The notes below the pieces were generated by a model that saw only the letters and a list, made by a program, of their open reading frames with translations, was not told the DNA's origin and searched no databases. A stretch of DNA of 7,845 nucleotides from SAR202 cluster bacterium (GTDB taxonomy: Bacteria > Chloroflexota > Dehalococcoidia > Lucifugimonadales > UBA826). Shown here piece by piece: positions 1-6,012 of the stretch (position 1 is the first letter of the stretch; every line of letters begins with the position of its first letter). Where the stretch lies: the NCBI GenBank assembly GCA_009392675.1, contig VFFY01000142.1, positions 1 to 7,845 of the forward strand, given 5' to 3'. The translations under genes and the position numbers were made by a program.

Positions 1-342
1 ACTACGATTGATGCCCTTGCGATCTGTGTTGGTAATGTGCACGGGAAATATCTTTCAGAACCAAAATTGGATTTTCAGCGGTTGTATAAAATACGAGAAG
101 CTACCGAGATACCCCTTGTAATGCATGGTGCATCAGGTCTATCAAATGAAATTATTTCAGAATGTATACGTGCAGGGGTATCAAAATTTAATGTTAATAC
201 TGAGTTAAGGCAGGCATATATTTTGGGTATGTCAGAAGCTGTAGACCAAGGAATGTCTGATTTAATATCCGTGATGAATTTATGTATTACCAAGATGAGA
301 GAAGTAGTGGTGTCCAAAATCCGCCAGTATTCATTTAGATAA
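1..342 (+). CDS. Class II ketose-bisphosphate aldolase, C-terminal part (5' end outside window)
   Basis: Reading frame 1 is open from the first base to a TAA at 340-342, giving 113 residues of the C-terminal part of a zinc-dependent class II aldolase (fructose- or tagatose-bisphosphate type). These cytosolic enzymes reversibly cleave a ketose-1,6-bisphosphate to glycerone phosphate and an aldehyde phosphate. Visible family marks, in order, are IDALAICVGNVHGKY (residues 3-17, including a zinc-ligand His), PKLDF, the PLVMHGASGL block (about 38-47, a second zinc-ligand His and phosphate-binding glycines) and GVSKFNVNTELRQA (about 58-71, phosphate-binding NVNTE and Arg). The N-terminal barrel half, with the catalytic Asp and first zinc His, is off the edge. 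The remaining part looks intact, so this is an edge cut and not a pseudogene. The choice among fructose-bisphosphate, tagatose-bisphosphate and related aldolases cannot be made from this half. It converges on the GMC oxidoreductase gene with only 35 bases between the stop codons. Confidence 0.9.
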   Translation, partial: TTIDALAICVGNVHGKYLSEPKLDFQRLYKIREATEIPLVMHGASGLSNEIISECIRAGVSKFNVNTELRQAYILGMSEAVDQGMSDLISVMNLCITKMREVVVSKIRQYSFR

Positions 343-377
343 TGGTTGGATAGCGCATTTTAATTTAAAACCCGTTG

Positions 378-1907
378 TCAATCACTAGTTTTTATAAAAT
401 CAGCTATTCTTTCTCCTATCAACATTGCTGCAACGTTGGTGTTTGCTCTAGGACAATCTGGCAATATGGAGGCATCAGCAATCCTCAATTGCTTAGTTCC
501 ATATACGAGACCATATTGGTCTACAACCGCTTCCTCATCACATTTTGGACCCATTTTGCATGTGCCCGAAATGTGATGCATAGTCAAAACGTTTTCCAGC
601 ATCCACTGATCAAGTAAGTCGTCGTTATTTATGGTGGTCTCGTCTGGAGAAAGTCTTGCAACTATGCTGTCGGTAAAACTGGGTGCCTCGGCTATTTTGT
701 CGGCCAACCTAACTCCTTCCCTTAATCTTTTAAGATCATATTTATGGCTCAATAGGTTGTAATCTAGAATGGGTTGTATATGAATATCGGTGGATTGAAG
801 TGAAATTCTGCCCACACTTTCAGCTAGATATATTCCTACAGAGATCATAAGTGCACCAACATCGCCTATCTCATGACTGAAACGCATAATCATGATCATG
901 TCGTTTTGGTATTTGGAATCTTGGGAGGTGTACCGCAAGGCGACTTTTTGTGGACCTATTTTTTGTTCGGGTTTGTTGAATGAAAAATGGGGTTTCCATG
1001 TAGTGTGAACTGTTGGATGATCTCGAAGATTTTTTCCTACCCCGGGTAAATCACTTATTACGCTTATGTCGAATGCGGACAATAATTCTTCTGACCCAAC
1101 GCCGGATAGCATTAAAATTTGAGGTGTTGCTATTGAACCTGCTGATAGGATTATCTCTTTTCCTTCAACTTTGAATACTTCACCACCACTAATTACTTCA
1201 ACACCGGTTGCTATATTTCCATCAAATACGATTTTTCGGGTGACACAATTTGGTTTGATAGTTAAATTTAGGCGATGTCTACTTTGAGAAAGGTAACCAA
1301 GAGCCGTACTGAATCTTATTCCGTCAGGGTTGTTAAGAGGATATGGTCCGACACCCGTTGCGTCCGGCAGGTTGTGATCCATATTCTCCTTGTAGCCTAA
1401 GTATTTACAAGCCTCGTAGAAAGCCAACTGGTCATCAGTTAAGGAATTTAGGGGATGTCTTTTTACCAGAATAGGCCCATCTTGGCCGTGGAAGTCGCCA
1501 CCATAATCTAGGTCTGTTTCAATTTTAAGGAGATAAGGAAGACATTCTTTAAAACTCCACCTGTCGTTGCCCCATTCAACCCATCTTTCAAAATCCTCTG
1601 GTAGTGGACGTAGAAAAACCTGACCATTTATAGCACTAGTGCCCCCTGTTACTTTTCCGCGAGGAACGGGCATATTTTCTGAAAATTTGGAAGCTGTGCC
1701 TGTAAATTGCCAGTCGTGAATCCCGCCGACAACTATGTCTGGTCCAGTTCCCCACCCATGTTTCAAATCAAAAGGTAAGTTTTCAAAATTCGGATAATCT
1801 GGACCCGCTTCCAATAAAAGAACTGAACAATTTGAGTCCTCTGACAAACGAGATGCTAGAACTGCCCCGGCAGAGCCTGCGCCTATAACAATCTTGTCGT
1901 ATTTCAA
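378..1907 (-). CDS. GMC-family FAD-dependent oxidoreductase (choline dehydrogenase-like)
   Basis: A complete 509-residue protein of normal length for the glucose-methanol-choline family, which oxidises alcohols using FAD. The N-terminus carries the dinucleotide fold: GAGSAG at residues 9-14 and an acidic end of strand 2 (LLLEAG, 31-36). The first GMC signature lies around PRGKVTGGTSAINGQ (82-96) and the second around GSIATPQILMLSGVG (257-271). The C-terminus has HHISGTCKMG (444-453), where His445 is the probable catalytic base, and PRANTNVAAMLIGERIADF (486-504), where Asn491 is the probable partner residue. There is no signal peptide, so it is probably cytosolic. The start is a TTG at 1907-1905, chosen because a GAGGG ribosome site (1919-1915) sits 7 bases upstream and the FAD motif begins at the expected distance. 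It is the last gene of the recF-sir2-membrane protein block, 10 bases after the previous stop. Substrate cannot be deduced, and whether it is a dehydrogenase or oxidase is open. Confidence 0.93.
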   Translation of the reverse strand: MKYDKIVIGAGSAGAVLASRLSEDSNCSVLLLEAGPDYPNFENLPFDLKHGWGTGPDIVVGGIHDWQFTGTASKFSENMPVPRGKVTGGTSAINGQVFLRPLPEDFERWVEWGNDRWSFKECLPYLLKIETDLDYGGDFHGQDGPILVKRHPLNSLTDDQLAFYEACKYLGYKENMDHNLPDATGVGPYPLNNPDGIRFSTALGYLSQSRHRLNLTIKPNCVTRKIVFDGNIATGVEVISGGEVFKVEGKEIILSAGSIATPQILMLSGVGSEELLSAFDISVISDLPGVGKNLRDHPTVHTTWKPHFSFNKPEQKIGPQKVALRYTSQDSKYQNDMIMIMRFSHEIGDVGALMISVGIYLAESVGRISLQSTDIHIQPILDYNLLSHKYDLKRLREGVRLADKIAEAPSFTDSIVARLSPDETTINNDDLLDQWMLENVLTMHHISGTCKMGPKCDEEAVVDQYGLVYGTKQLRIADASILPDCPRANTNVAAMLIGERIADFIKTSD

Positions 1908-1914
1908 TATGATT

Positions 1915-1919
1915 CCCTC
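1915..1919 (-). promoter_or_regulatory. Shine-Dalgarno site for the GMC oxidoreductase, overlapping the preceding stop codon
   Basis: On the minus strand GAGGG (1919-1915) lies 7 bases before the TTG at 1907-1905, an ideal spacing. Its first two bases are the last two bases of the TGA stop (1920-1918) of the membrane-protein gene. This is what decides the TTG start, and it suggests that ribosomes terminating on the upstream gene help start the next one. Confidence 0.6.
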
Positions 1920-2331
1920 ATCGATTGTAAAAAGAAGAAGCTATCGCAAAAATCCCTGACGGAATATAAAACATTCCAACGGATGAAATGCTTATGAGGA
2001 TAAAGACTGTGAAAATAACTGACACAGCCCAGGAGTAGGATTTCCATCTAAGAATCAAAGTCTTGTGGCGGTTGCTGGCAGCCTTGGCCATTATTGAAGA
2101 AAAAATACATACTCCCGATAAAATCCAAGGTAGTATTATGACGAAAAGACCTTGTGCCCCCAATGCTTCAAATATTGTTTTATTTGTCTGGAATTGCTGG
2201 GTGAAATTACCGGAATCCGTTATTTGCTCGAATTCACTGATTACTGGAAAAAAGATCAGTAATAGGCCCGCTAACATTGCTGTAACGTGTGAAAGGCCGG
2301 CGAGTATTGTTGATTTATATAACAGGATCAT
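1918..2331 (-). CDS. Small multi-pass membrane protein of unknown function
   Basis: I do not recognise this family. From the ATG at 2331-2329 it is 137 residues with strongly hydrophobic segments at about 15-32, 61-81 and 101-121, and a further apolar stretch at 118-133, so three or four membrane helices are likely. The loop between helices 1 and 2 (about 33-59) is polar and rich in Gln, Thr and Asn. A basic, soluble linker (about 83-98, KAASNRHKTLILRWK) lies between helices 2 and 3 and would favour the cytoplasmic side. There is no enzyme motif and no cleavable signal peptide. TTG and GTG codons at 2337 and 2334 are alternative starts adding one or two residues, and the frame stays open to 2358. 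The chosen ATG overlaps the sir2 end by 17 bases, so translation is probably coupled to sir2. The GMC oxidoreductase follows after 10 bases. Position alone does not tell whether it serves either neighbour. Confidence 0.72.
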   Translation of the reverse strand: MILLYKSTILAGLSHVTAMLAGLLLIFFPVISEFEQITDSGNFTQQFQTNKTIFEALGAQGLFVIILPWILSGVCIFSSIMAKAASNRHKTLILRWKSYSWAVSVIFTVFILISISSVGMFYIPSGIFAIASSFYNR

Positions 2332-3139
2332 CACCAATAATTCTCTTGATCTCAGCAACTAATTTTGGCAAAGAATCTTCTGTGGGACCTTTTATAGACT
2401 CGGTAGCTGCTTGAGATATTGGAGTCTCCTCAGGGTTAATTTCTATTATCTTTCCACCAGAAGATAAAACTTCCCTCGGGAAACCAGCGGCAGGGTACAC
2501 GGTTGCTGAGGTCCCGATAACCAAAATACAGTCGGACAATCTAGTTTCATTTACACAAGTATTTAAGGTCGAAAGCGGTATAGGTTCACCAAACATCACA
2601 GTATCTGGCTTCACGATTCCGAAGCATGAATTACATTTGGGAGGTAGGTTTTGTTCCCAATCCAATGTTATTTGGTCAAACTCATCTCGATGCCATCTCA
2701 CTTCACAACTGATACATCGTAGTTTAGTTCTATTTCCGTGTATTTCAGTTACATTCTTGGAGCCCGCAATGTAATGTAAGTTGTCTATATTTTGAGTAAT
2801 TTGGTGTTTCAAAACACAAATCTTTTCGAGATCCACCAACGCTAAATGCCCAGGGTTTGGTTTTGCTTTTTCAATTGCCTCTCGAAATTTCGCTCTTTCA
2901 GGATCTATTTGGTCATTTAAATTTTGGTCCCACCATGCTTTGGGGTCAGCAAGGAAATGTTCGTATCCATTGTTGGACGGTTCGCCTAAATTTGTCCATA
3001 AACCGTTAGTACCTCTAAAGGTTGGTATTCCACTTCCAACTGATAATCCGGCACCAATTAAGGCTATGGGATATCGGGATTGAACTATTATTTTGGCAGC
3101 AGCTGATATTGGTTCTTGTTTTTTTATTTCCATTGTCAT
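2315..3139 (-). CDS. Sir2-family NAD+-dependent protein deacylase (sirtuin)
   Basis: A complete 274-residue sirtuin. Such proteins remove acetyl or other acyl groups from lysines, using NAD+ and releasing nicotinamide and O-acyl-ADP-ribose. The NAD-binding signature GAGLSVGSGIPTFRG is at residues 29-43 and TQNIDNLH at 115-122. The catalytic His134 is in EIHGN. The zinc ligands are Cys142/Cys145 and Cys169/Cys172, the expected CxxC pair of pairs. GTSATVYPAA (209-218) and EINPEETP (233-240) complete the Rossmann half. All key residues are present, so it should be active. Acyl preference (acetyl versus succinyl or longer) is not settled. The ATG at 3139 is only 6 bases after the recF stop with no clear ribosome site; a second ATG at 3133 is possible. 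Expression is probably by read-through and coupling from recF. The 3' end overlaps the membrane-protein gene. Confidence 0.94.
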   Translation of the reverse strand: MTMEIKKQEPISAAAKIIVQSRYPIALIGAGLSVGSGIPTFRGTNGLWTNLGEPSNNGYEHFLADPKAWWDQNLNDQIDPERAKFREAIEKAKPNPGHLALVDLEKICVLKHQITQNIDNLHYIAGSKNVTEIHGNRTKLRCISCEVRWHRDEFDQITLDWEQNLPPKCNSCFGIVKPDTVMFGEPIPLSTLNTCVNETRLSDCILVIGTSATVYPAAGFPREVLSSGGKIIEINPEETPISQAATESIKGPTEDSLPKLVAEIKRIIGDDPVI

Positions 3140-3145
3140 TCAATT

Positions 3146-4318
3146 CTAAATTGTTTTTACAGAACCATTTATGACTTCCAACCTATTGGAACTATTTGTA
3201 AATGAGTCGGGGATGTTGCTCGGTTCAGCGGTAGTTACGATAACTTGATCGTGTTTCTTTAAGTGTTCTACCAACTGTTCCCTACGTGTTTGGTCTAACT
3301 CAGACATTACATCGTCTAGTAATAACACTGGCTTTGTAGTTCTACGCTCATATAAAAATTCCGATTCAGCCATTTTTAAAGCTAAAATAGCCGTTCTTGA
3401 CTGGCCTCTAGAGGCGTACTTGGAGGCCTCCATAGTATCGATTTCAAATATTAAATCGTCTCTATGAGGACCAATGCTTGTAGACCCTTGTGCTATGTCT
3501 TTTCTTCTTGACCGCTCTAGATCCGTTATGAAATTTTCTAGATCTATGTGCTCAGAGACATCATCTGTTCTCGCATAGCGAATGCTCATTTTTTCAGTGT
3601 TACCGCCCATCAGTCTATGAAAAGGAAAAGATGTACCGTCTAAGATTTCCACGGCTTCTTGCCGTTTTTTTGTGAGGATGACAGCATTTTTTGCTAACTG
3701 GTGGTCCCAAAACGTTAGTTCGTTTGCCGATGAGGAACCGTCTCGTATCAATCTCAAAAGATGGTTTCTCTGGGTATTTGCTTTTTGATACTGCTGCATT
3801 GATAAAAGATATTCCTTGTCGACTTGAGAAAGTAGTATGTCAAGGTATCTACGTCTTCCCGAAGGGCTCCCATATATCAGGTCTAGATCACCTACGCTGA
3901 ATAAAACCGCGTTAATAATGCCTACCAGCTCGGATGATCTTTTGGGAGAGCCGTTAACTCGTATAAATTTTTGTGCGACAAACCCATGAATATTCTGTGA
4001 TGGTTGGCACCTATAATGGATCTCCAGATTTTCTGATCCCTGGGTGTGTTCAGCAACACATCCGATTTTAGAGTAGCTCAATTCTTGTTGATCGAGTTGC
4101 AATACAGAGAATTTGTTGATTAATTCTCTGTCAGTGGTGACTCTTGGTGATTTAGCGATGGCCATCATATAGATTGCCTCTAGCAGGTTGCTTTTGCCAT
4201 GTCCATTTGCTCCTTGAATTACTGTCGTGCCAGGAGGCAACGCCAGTTCCAAATTATGGTAATTTCGAAAATTAAGGAGACTTAAATGGGAGATGCGAAT
4301 GAGAATTCTCCAAAGCAA
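3146..4318 (-). CDS. recF: DNA replication and repair protein RecF
   Basis: RecF is an SMC/ABC-type ATPase that acts with RecO and RecR to load RecA on gapped DNA. The 390-codon frame has all the family marks: N-terminal HLSLLNFRNY (11-20), Walker A GANGHGKS (36-43), GSPSGRRRYLD (150-160), GPHRDDL (283-289), the ABC signature YASRGQSRT (301-309) and Walker B with D-loop VLLLDDVMSELD (331-342). The length is normal (usual range about 350-400). The frame's only conventional upstream start is a TTG at 4318, which has no ribosome site. A good GGAGA (4311-4307) instead sits 6 bases before an in-frame ATT at 4300, which would give the typical RecF N-terminus (fMet-Arg-Ile-Ser-His-Leu) and 384 residues, so the true start may be 4300. 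It is the first gene of a minus-strand block with sir2 six bases downstream. dnaA, dnaN and gyrB, its frequent neighbours, are absent here. Confidence 0.95.
   Translation of the reverse strand: MLWRILIRISHLSLLNFRNYHNLELALPPGTTVIQGANGHGKSNLLEAIYMMAIAKSPRVTTDRELINKFSVLQLDQQELSYSKIGCVAEHTQGSENLEIHYRCQPSQNIHGFVAQKFIRVNGSPKRSSELVGIINAVLFSVGDLDLIYGSPSGRRRYLDILLSQVDKEYLLSMQQYQKANTQRNHLLRLIRDGSSSANELTFWDHQLAKNAVILTKKRQEAVEILDGTSFPFHRLMGGNTEKMSIRYARTDDVSEHIDLENFITDLERSRRKDIAQGSTSIGPHRDDLIFEIDTMEASKYASRGQSRTAILALKMAESEFLYERRTTKPVLLLDDVMSELDQTRREQLVEHLKKHDQVIVTTAEPSNIPDSFTNSSNRLEVINGSVKTI
4307..4311 (-). promoter_or_regulatory. Candidate Shine-Dalgarno site for recF, implying an ATT start
   Basis: GGAGA reads on the minus strand at 4311-4307. 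It lies 6 bases before ATT at 4300-4298 and downstream of the conventional TTG at 4318, so it cannot serve that TTG. No ATG, GTG or TTG in the recF frame stands at a suitable distance behind it. The site is part of a short palindromic stretch around GAGAATTCTC (4301-4310), which may be coincidental. Confidence 0.4.
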
Positions 4319-4344
4319 CTGCAGTGTGTCGTAATCCGCCGTTA

Positions 4345-4374
4345 TTGAAAAGATTTTAGCATGTTAGTTATATT
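4345..4374 (+). promoter_or_regulatory. Candidate sigma-70-type promoter for the cofD block
   Basis: TTGAAA (4345-4350) and TATATT (4369-4374) are separated by 18 bases and resemble the -35 and -10 consensus (5 of 6 matches for the -10 box). They precede the cofD ATG by about 56 bases. The region is the only sizeable gap between divergent genes, where a promoter is expected. On the minus strand a TAAAAT (4359-4354) could be a -10 box for recF, but I see no matching -35 box. Boxes of this kind occur by chance in AT-rich DNA, so this is only a candidate. Confidence 0.4.
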
Positions 4375-4415
4375 GTGTGAGTTATATAGTAATTCTGAAA
4401 AGTCTACGAATTCTT

Positions 4416-4420
4416 AGGAG
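4416..4420 (+). promoter_or_regulatory. Shine-Dalgarno site deciding the cofD start
   Basis: AGGAG at 4416-4420 lies 10 bases before the ATG at 4431. It supports that start over a GTG at 4377, which would add 18 residues unlike the family and would begin almost inside the candidate -10 box. Confidence 0.6.
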
Positions 4421-4430
4421 ATTAGCACAG

Positions 4431-5360
4431 ATGAAATCAGTAGTTGCATTGGCAGGTGGGGTTGGAGGAGCTAAATTGGCTCTTGGGTTTTCTCATATTT
4501 TAAGTTCTGAGGAGTTGACAGTTGTGGTCAATACTGCGGATGATGACCGTTTCTATGGATTACATGTTTCCCCTGACCTAGATACTGTTTTGTATACCCT
4601 AGCGGGCGTATCCAATGCCGAAATGGGTTGGGGCCTTGCAGGTGAATCTTTTCGAACTTTAGAAAGGTTGAAGGAATATGGTGTTGATGCTTGGTTTAAT
4701 TTGGGCGACTTAGATCTTGCTACTCACCTCTATCGCACCAAAATGCTAGATGAAGGAAAAACTTTGTCGGAGGTATGCCAACAATTGGCAAAATCTTTGG
4801 GTGTTGAGCATAAAATATTGCCAGTGACCGACAGTTCCATAAAAACAATGGTCGAAACCCAAGACGGAATCATGAGTTTTCAAGAGTATTTTGTGAAAAA
4901 CCGGTGTGAACCTATCGTCAAATCAATAGATTTTAATGGGTCCTCAAATTGCACAGTTACTCCTGGGGTTAGACGGGCTGTTCTAAATATGGATTTACTG
5001 GTGTTCTGTCCTTCAAACCCTTTTGTTAGCATTGCGCCAATCCTATCGGTACCAGGGTTTAAGGAAATGATCGAATCGTTCTCTGGTAAATCAATCGGTG
5101 TTAGTCCCATTGTGGGAGGGGAAGCGATTAAAGGTCCTGCTGCAAAAATGCTTAAGGAACTTGGGCACGACGTATCCCCTGTGGGAGTCGCTCGCCAATA
5201 TGTGGGGCTCTGCAACACATTTATTATCGATGAAAAAGATGTGGATTTTAAACAAGAGATAGAATCTTTGGGAATGACTGTTTTTGTAACTCAGACTATT
5301 ATGGAAACAGATCAGGACAAAAAACGATTAGCTGAATACATACTAGAAATAAGCGTGTAA
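4431..5360 (+). CDS. cofD: CofD-type phospho(enol)pyruvyl/lactyl transferase of F420 biosynthesis
   Basis: A 309-residue protein of normal family length. CofD (FbiA in actinobacteria) transfers a phospholactyl, phosphoenolpyruvyl or related group from its GDP-linked donor to the deazaflavin Fo, forming F420-0 or dehydro-F420-0 in the cytosol. The N-terminus VVALAGGVGGAKLALGF (4-20) is the nucleotide-binding glycine-rich loop that typifies the family. It is followed by VVVNTADD (31-38), GLHVSPDLDTVLYTLAG (43-59), WFNLGDLDLATHLYR (88-102), the PVTD segment (131-134), VFCPSNPFVSI (191-201) and SPIVGGEAIKGPA (225-237). All conserved blocks are present. The ATG at 4431 is chosen for its ribosome site and because the family begins about here. 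It heads a plus-strand block, with cofC 4 bases downstream. Which three-carbon donor it uses (2-phospholactate, phosphoenolpyruvate or 3-phosphoglycerate type) cannot be read by eye. The Fo synthase and the glutamate ligase CofE are not in the window. Confidence 0.95.
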   Translation: MKSVVALAGGVGGAKLALGFSHILSSEELTVVVNTADDDRFYGLHVSPDLDTVLYTLAGVSNAEMGWGLAGESFRTLERLKEYGVDAWFNLGDLDLATHLYRTKMLDEGKTLSEVCQQLAKSLGVEHKILPVTDSSIKTMVETQDGIMSFQEYFVKNRCEPIVKSIDFNGSSNCTVTPGVRRAVLNMDLLVFCPSNPFVSIAPILSVPGFKEMIESFSGKSIGVSPIVGGEAIKGPAAKMLKELGHDVSPVGVARQYVGLCNTFIIDEKDVDFKQEIESLGMTVFVTQTIMETDQDKKRLAEYILEISV

Positions 5361-5364
5361 ATAA

Positions 5365-5985
5365 GTGGCTCAATTTTCTGTACTTATACCGATGAAAATT
5401 CCGAGTGAAGGTAAATCTAGGCTGGCTGATGTTTTAGATGGATCAAGTAGGAAGTCACTAATAATATCCTTATTAGAAAGAGTCCTCGAAGCCTCTATGA
5501 ATTCATCTAGCTGTGATGTTTATGTAATTGGTGGAGGCTTAGAAGTGGCCGATATTTGTAGACAGATTGGTGCCTATTGGTTGAATTCAAACTCGGGGGA
5601 TTTAAATTTGGATGTATCGGCCGGCATTGCTGAGATCACCCAAACAGGGAAGGGGACAATATATTTGCCAGGAGACCTTCCATTCGTTACTTCAGAAGAC
5701 ATTAATTCAGTAATCGATCGGTCAGAAAATGGCGATTTTGCAGTGTTGGTTGAATCTGAGTCTGATGGTGGTACCAACTGCGTACTTTTTCCATATCAAA
5801 CTAAACTAATTCCTTTGCTGGGTTCAGATAGTTATAAAAGGCATTGCGGGTACGCGGTAAACCATGGGATTCTCTTTGAATCGATTAGTCCGGCAGGATT
5901 ACTTATAGATCTCGATACGGTGGATGATTTAAAAAAATGCCAGCGCATAGAAAAGGGATTCCTAGGGAATGTTGGAATTATTTGA
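5365..5985 (+). CDS. cofC: CofC-type guanylyltransferase of F420 biosynthesis
   Basis: A 206-residue nucleotidyltransferase of normal family length. CofC (FbiD) condenses GTP with 2-phospholactate, phosphoenolpyruvate or, in some bacteria, 3-phosphoglycerate, to make the donor used by CofD. The N-terminus LIPMKIPSEGKSRLADVL (7-24) matches the family's sugar-nucleotide-transferase-like nucleotide-binding loop with Lys-Ser-Arg-Leu. IYLPGDLPFVTSEDI (99-113) is the metal-binding DxP strand, and GGTNCVLF (135-142), DSYKRHCGYA (155-164) and LLIDLDTVDDL (179-189) are the remaining blocks. Adjacency to cofD, 4 bases upstream, makes the call firm even though this family is divergent. The start is a GTG at 5365 with no clear ribosome site, so translation is probably coupled to cofD. 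Phospho-acid preference is unresolved. Confidence 0.9.
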   Translation: MAQFSVLIPMKIPSEGKSRLADVLDGSSRKSLIISLLERVLEASMNSSSCDVYVIGGGLEVADICRQIGAYWLNSNSGDLNLDVSAGIAEITQTGKGTIYLPGDLPFVTSEDINSVIDRSENGDFAVLVESESDGGTNCVLFPYQTKLIPLLGSDSYKRHCGYAVNHGILFESISPAGLLIDLDTVDDLKKCQRIEKGFLGNVGII

Positions 5986-6012
5986 AAATATTTGGTTAAA
6001 GTGGGTTTGAGT

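Noticed and set aside
343..377. AT-rich stretch between the convergent aldolase and GMC genes as a bidirectional terminator
   Set aside because: The near-symmetry around TTTTAATTTAAAA is imperfect and has no G+C stem, so an intrinsic terminator cannot be supported.
375..617. Plus-strand open frame opposite the end of the GMC gene
   Set aside because: It is antisense to a conserved C-terminal GMC region containing the catalytic HHISGTC block. It has no ribosome site and no recognisable protein features.
891..900. Palindrome CATGATCATG inside the GMC gene
   Set aside because: It is explained by the repeated Met-Ile-Met-Ile codons of the protein. It is short and has no partner copies.
3421..3432. 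Perfect 12-base palindrome TGGAGGCCTCCA inside recF
   Set aside because: A loopless palindrome of this length is expected about once or twice by chance in a window of this size, and it lies in conserved coding sequence (MEAS).
2315..4318. A Sir2-containing anti-phage defence locus
   Set aside because: The sirtuin is a small canonical deacylase with zinc finger and catalytic His. It has no fused effector or sensor domain, and its partners are housekeeping or metabolic genes, with no mobile-element signs nearby.
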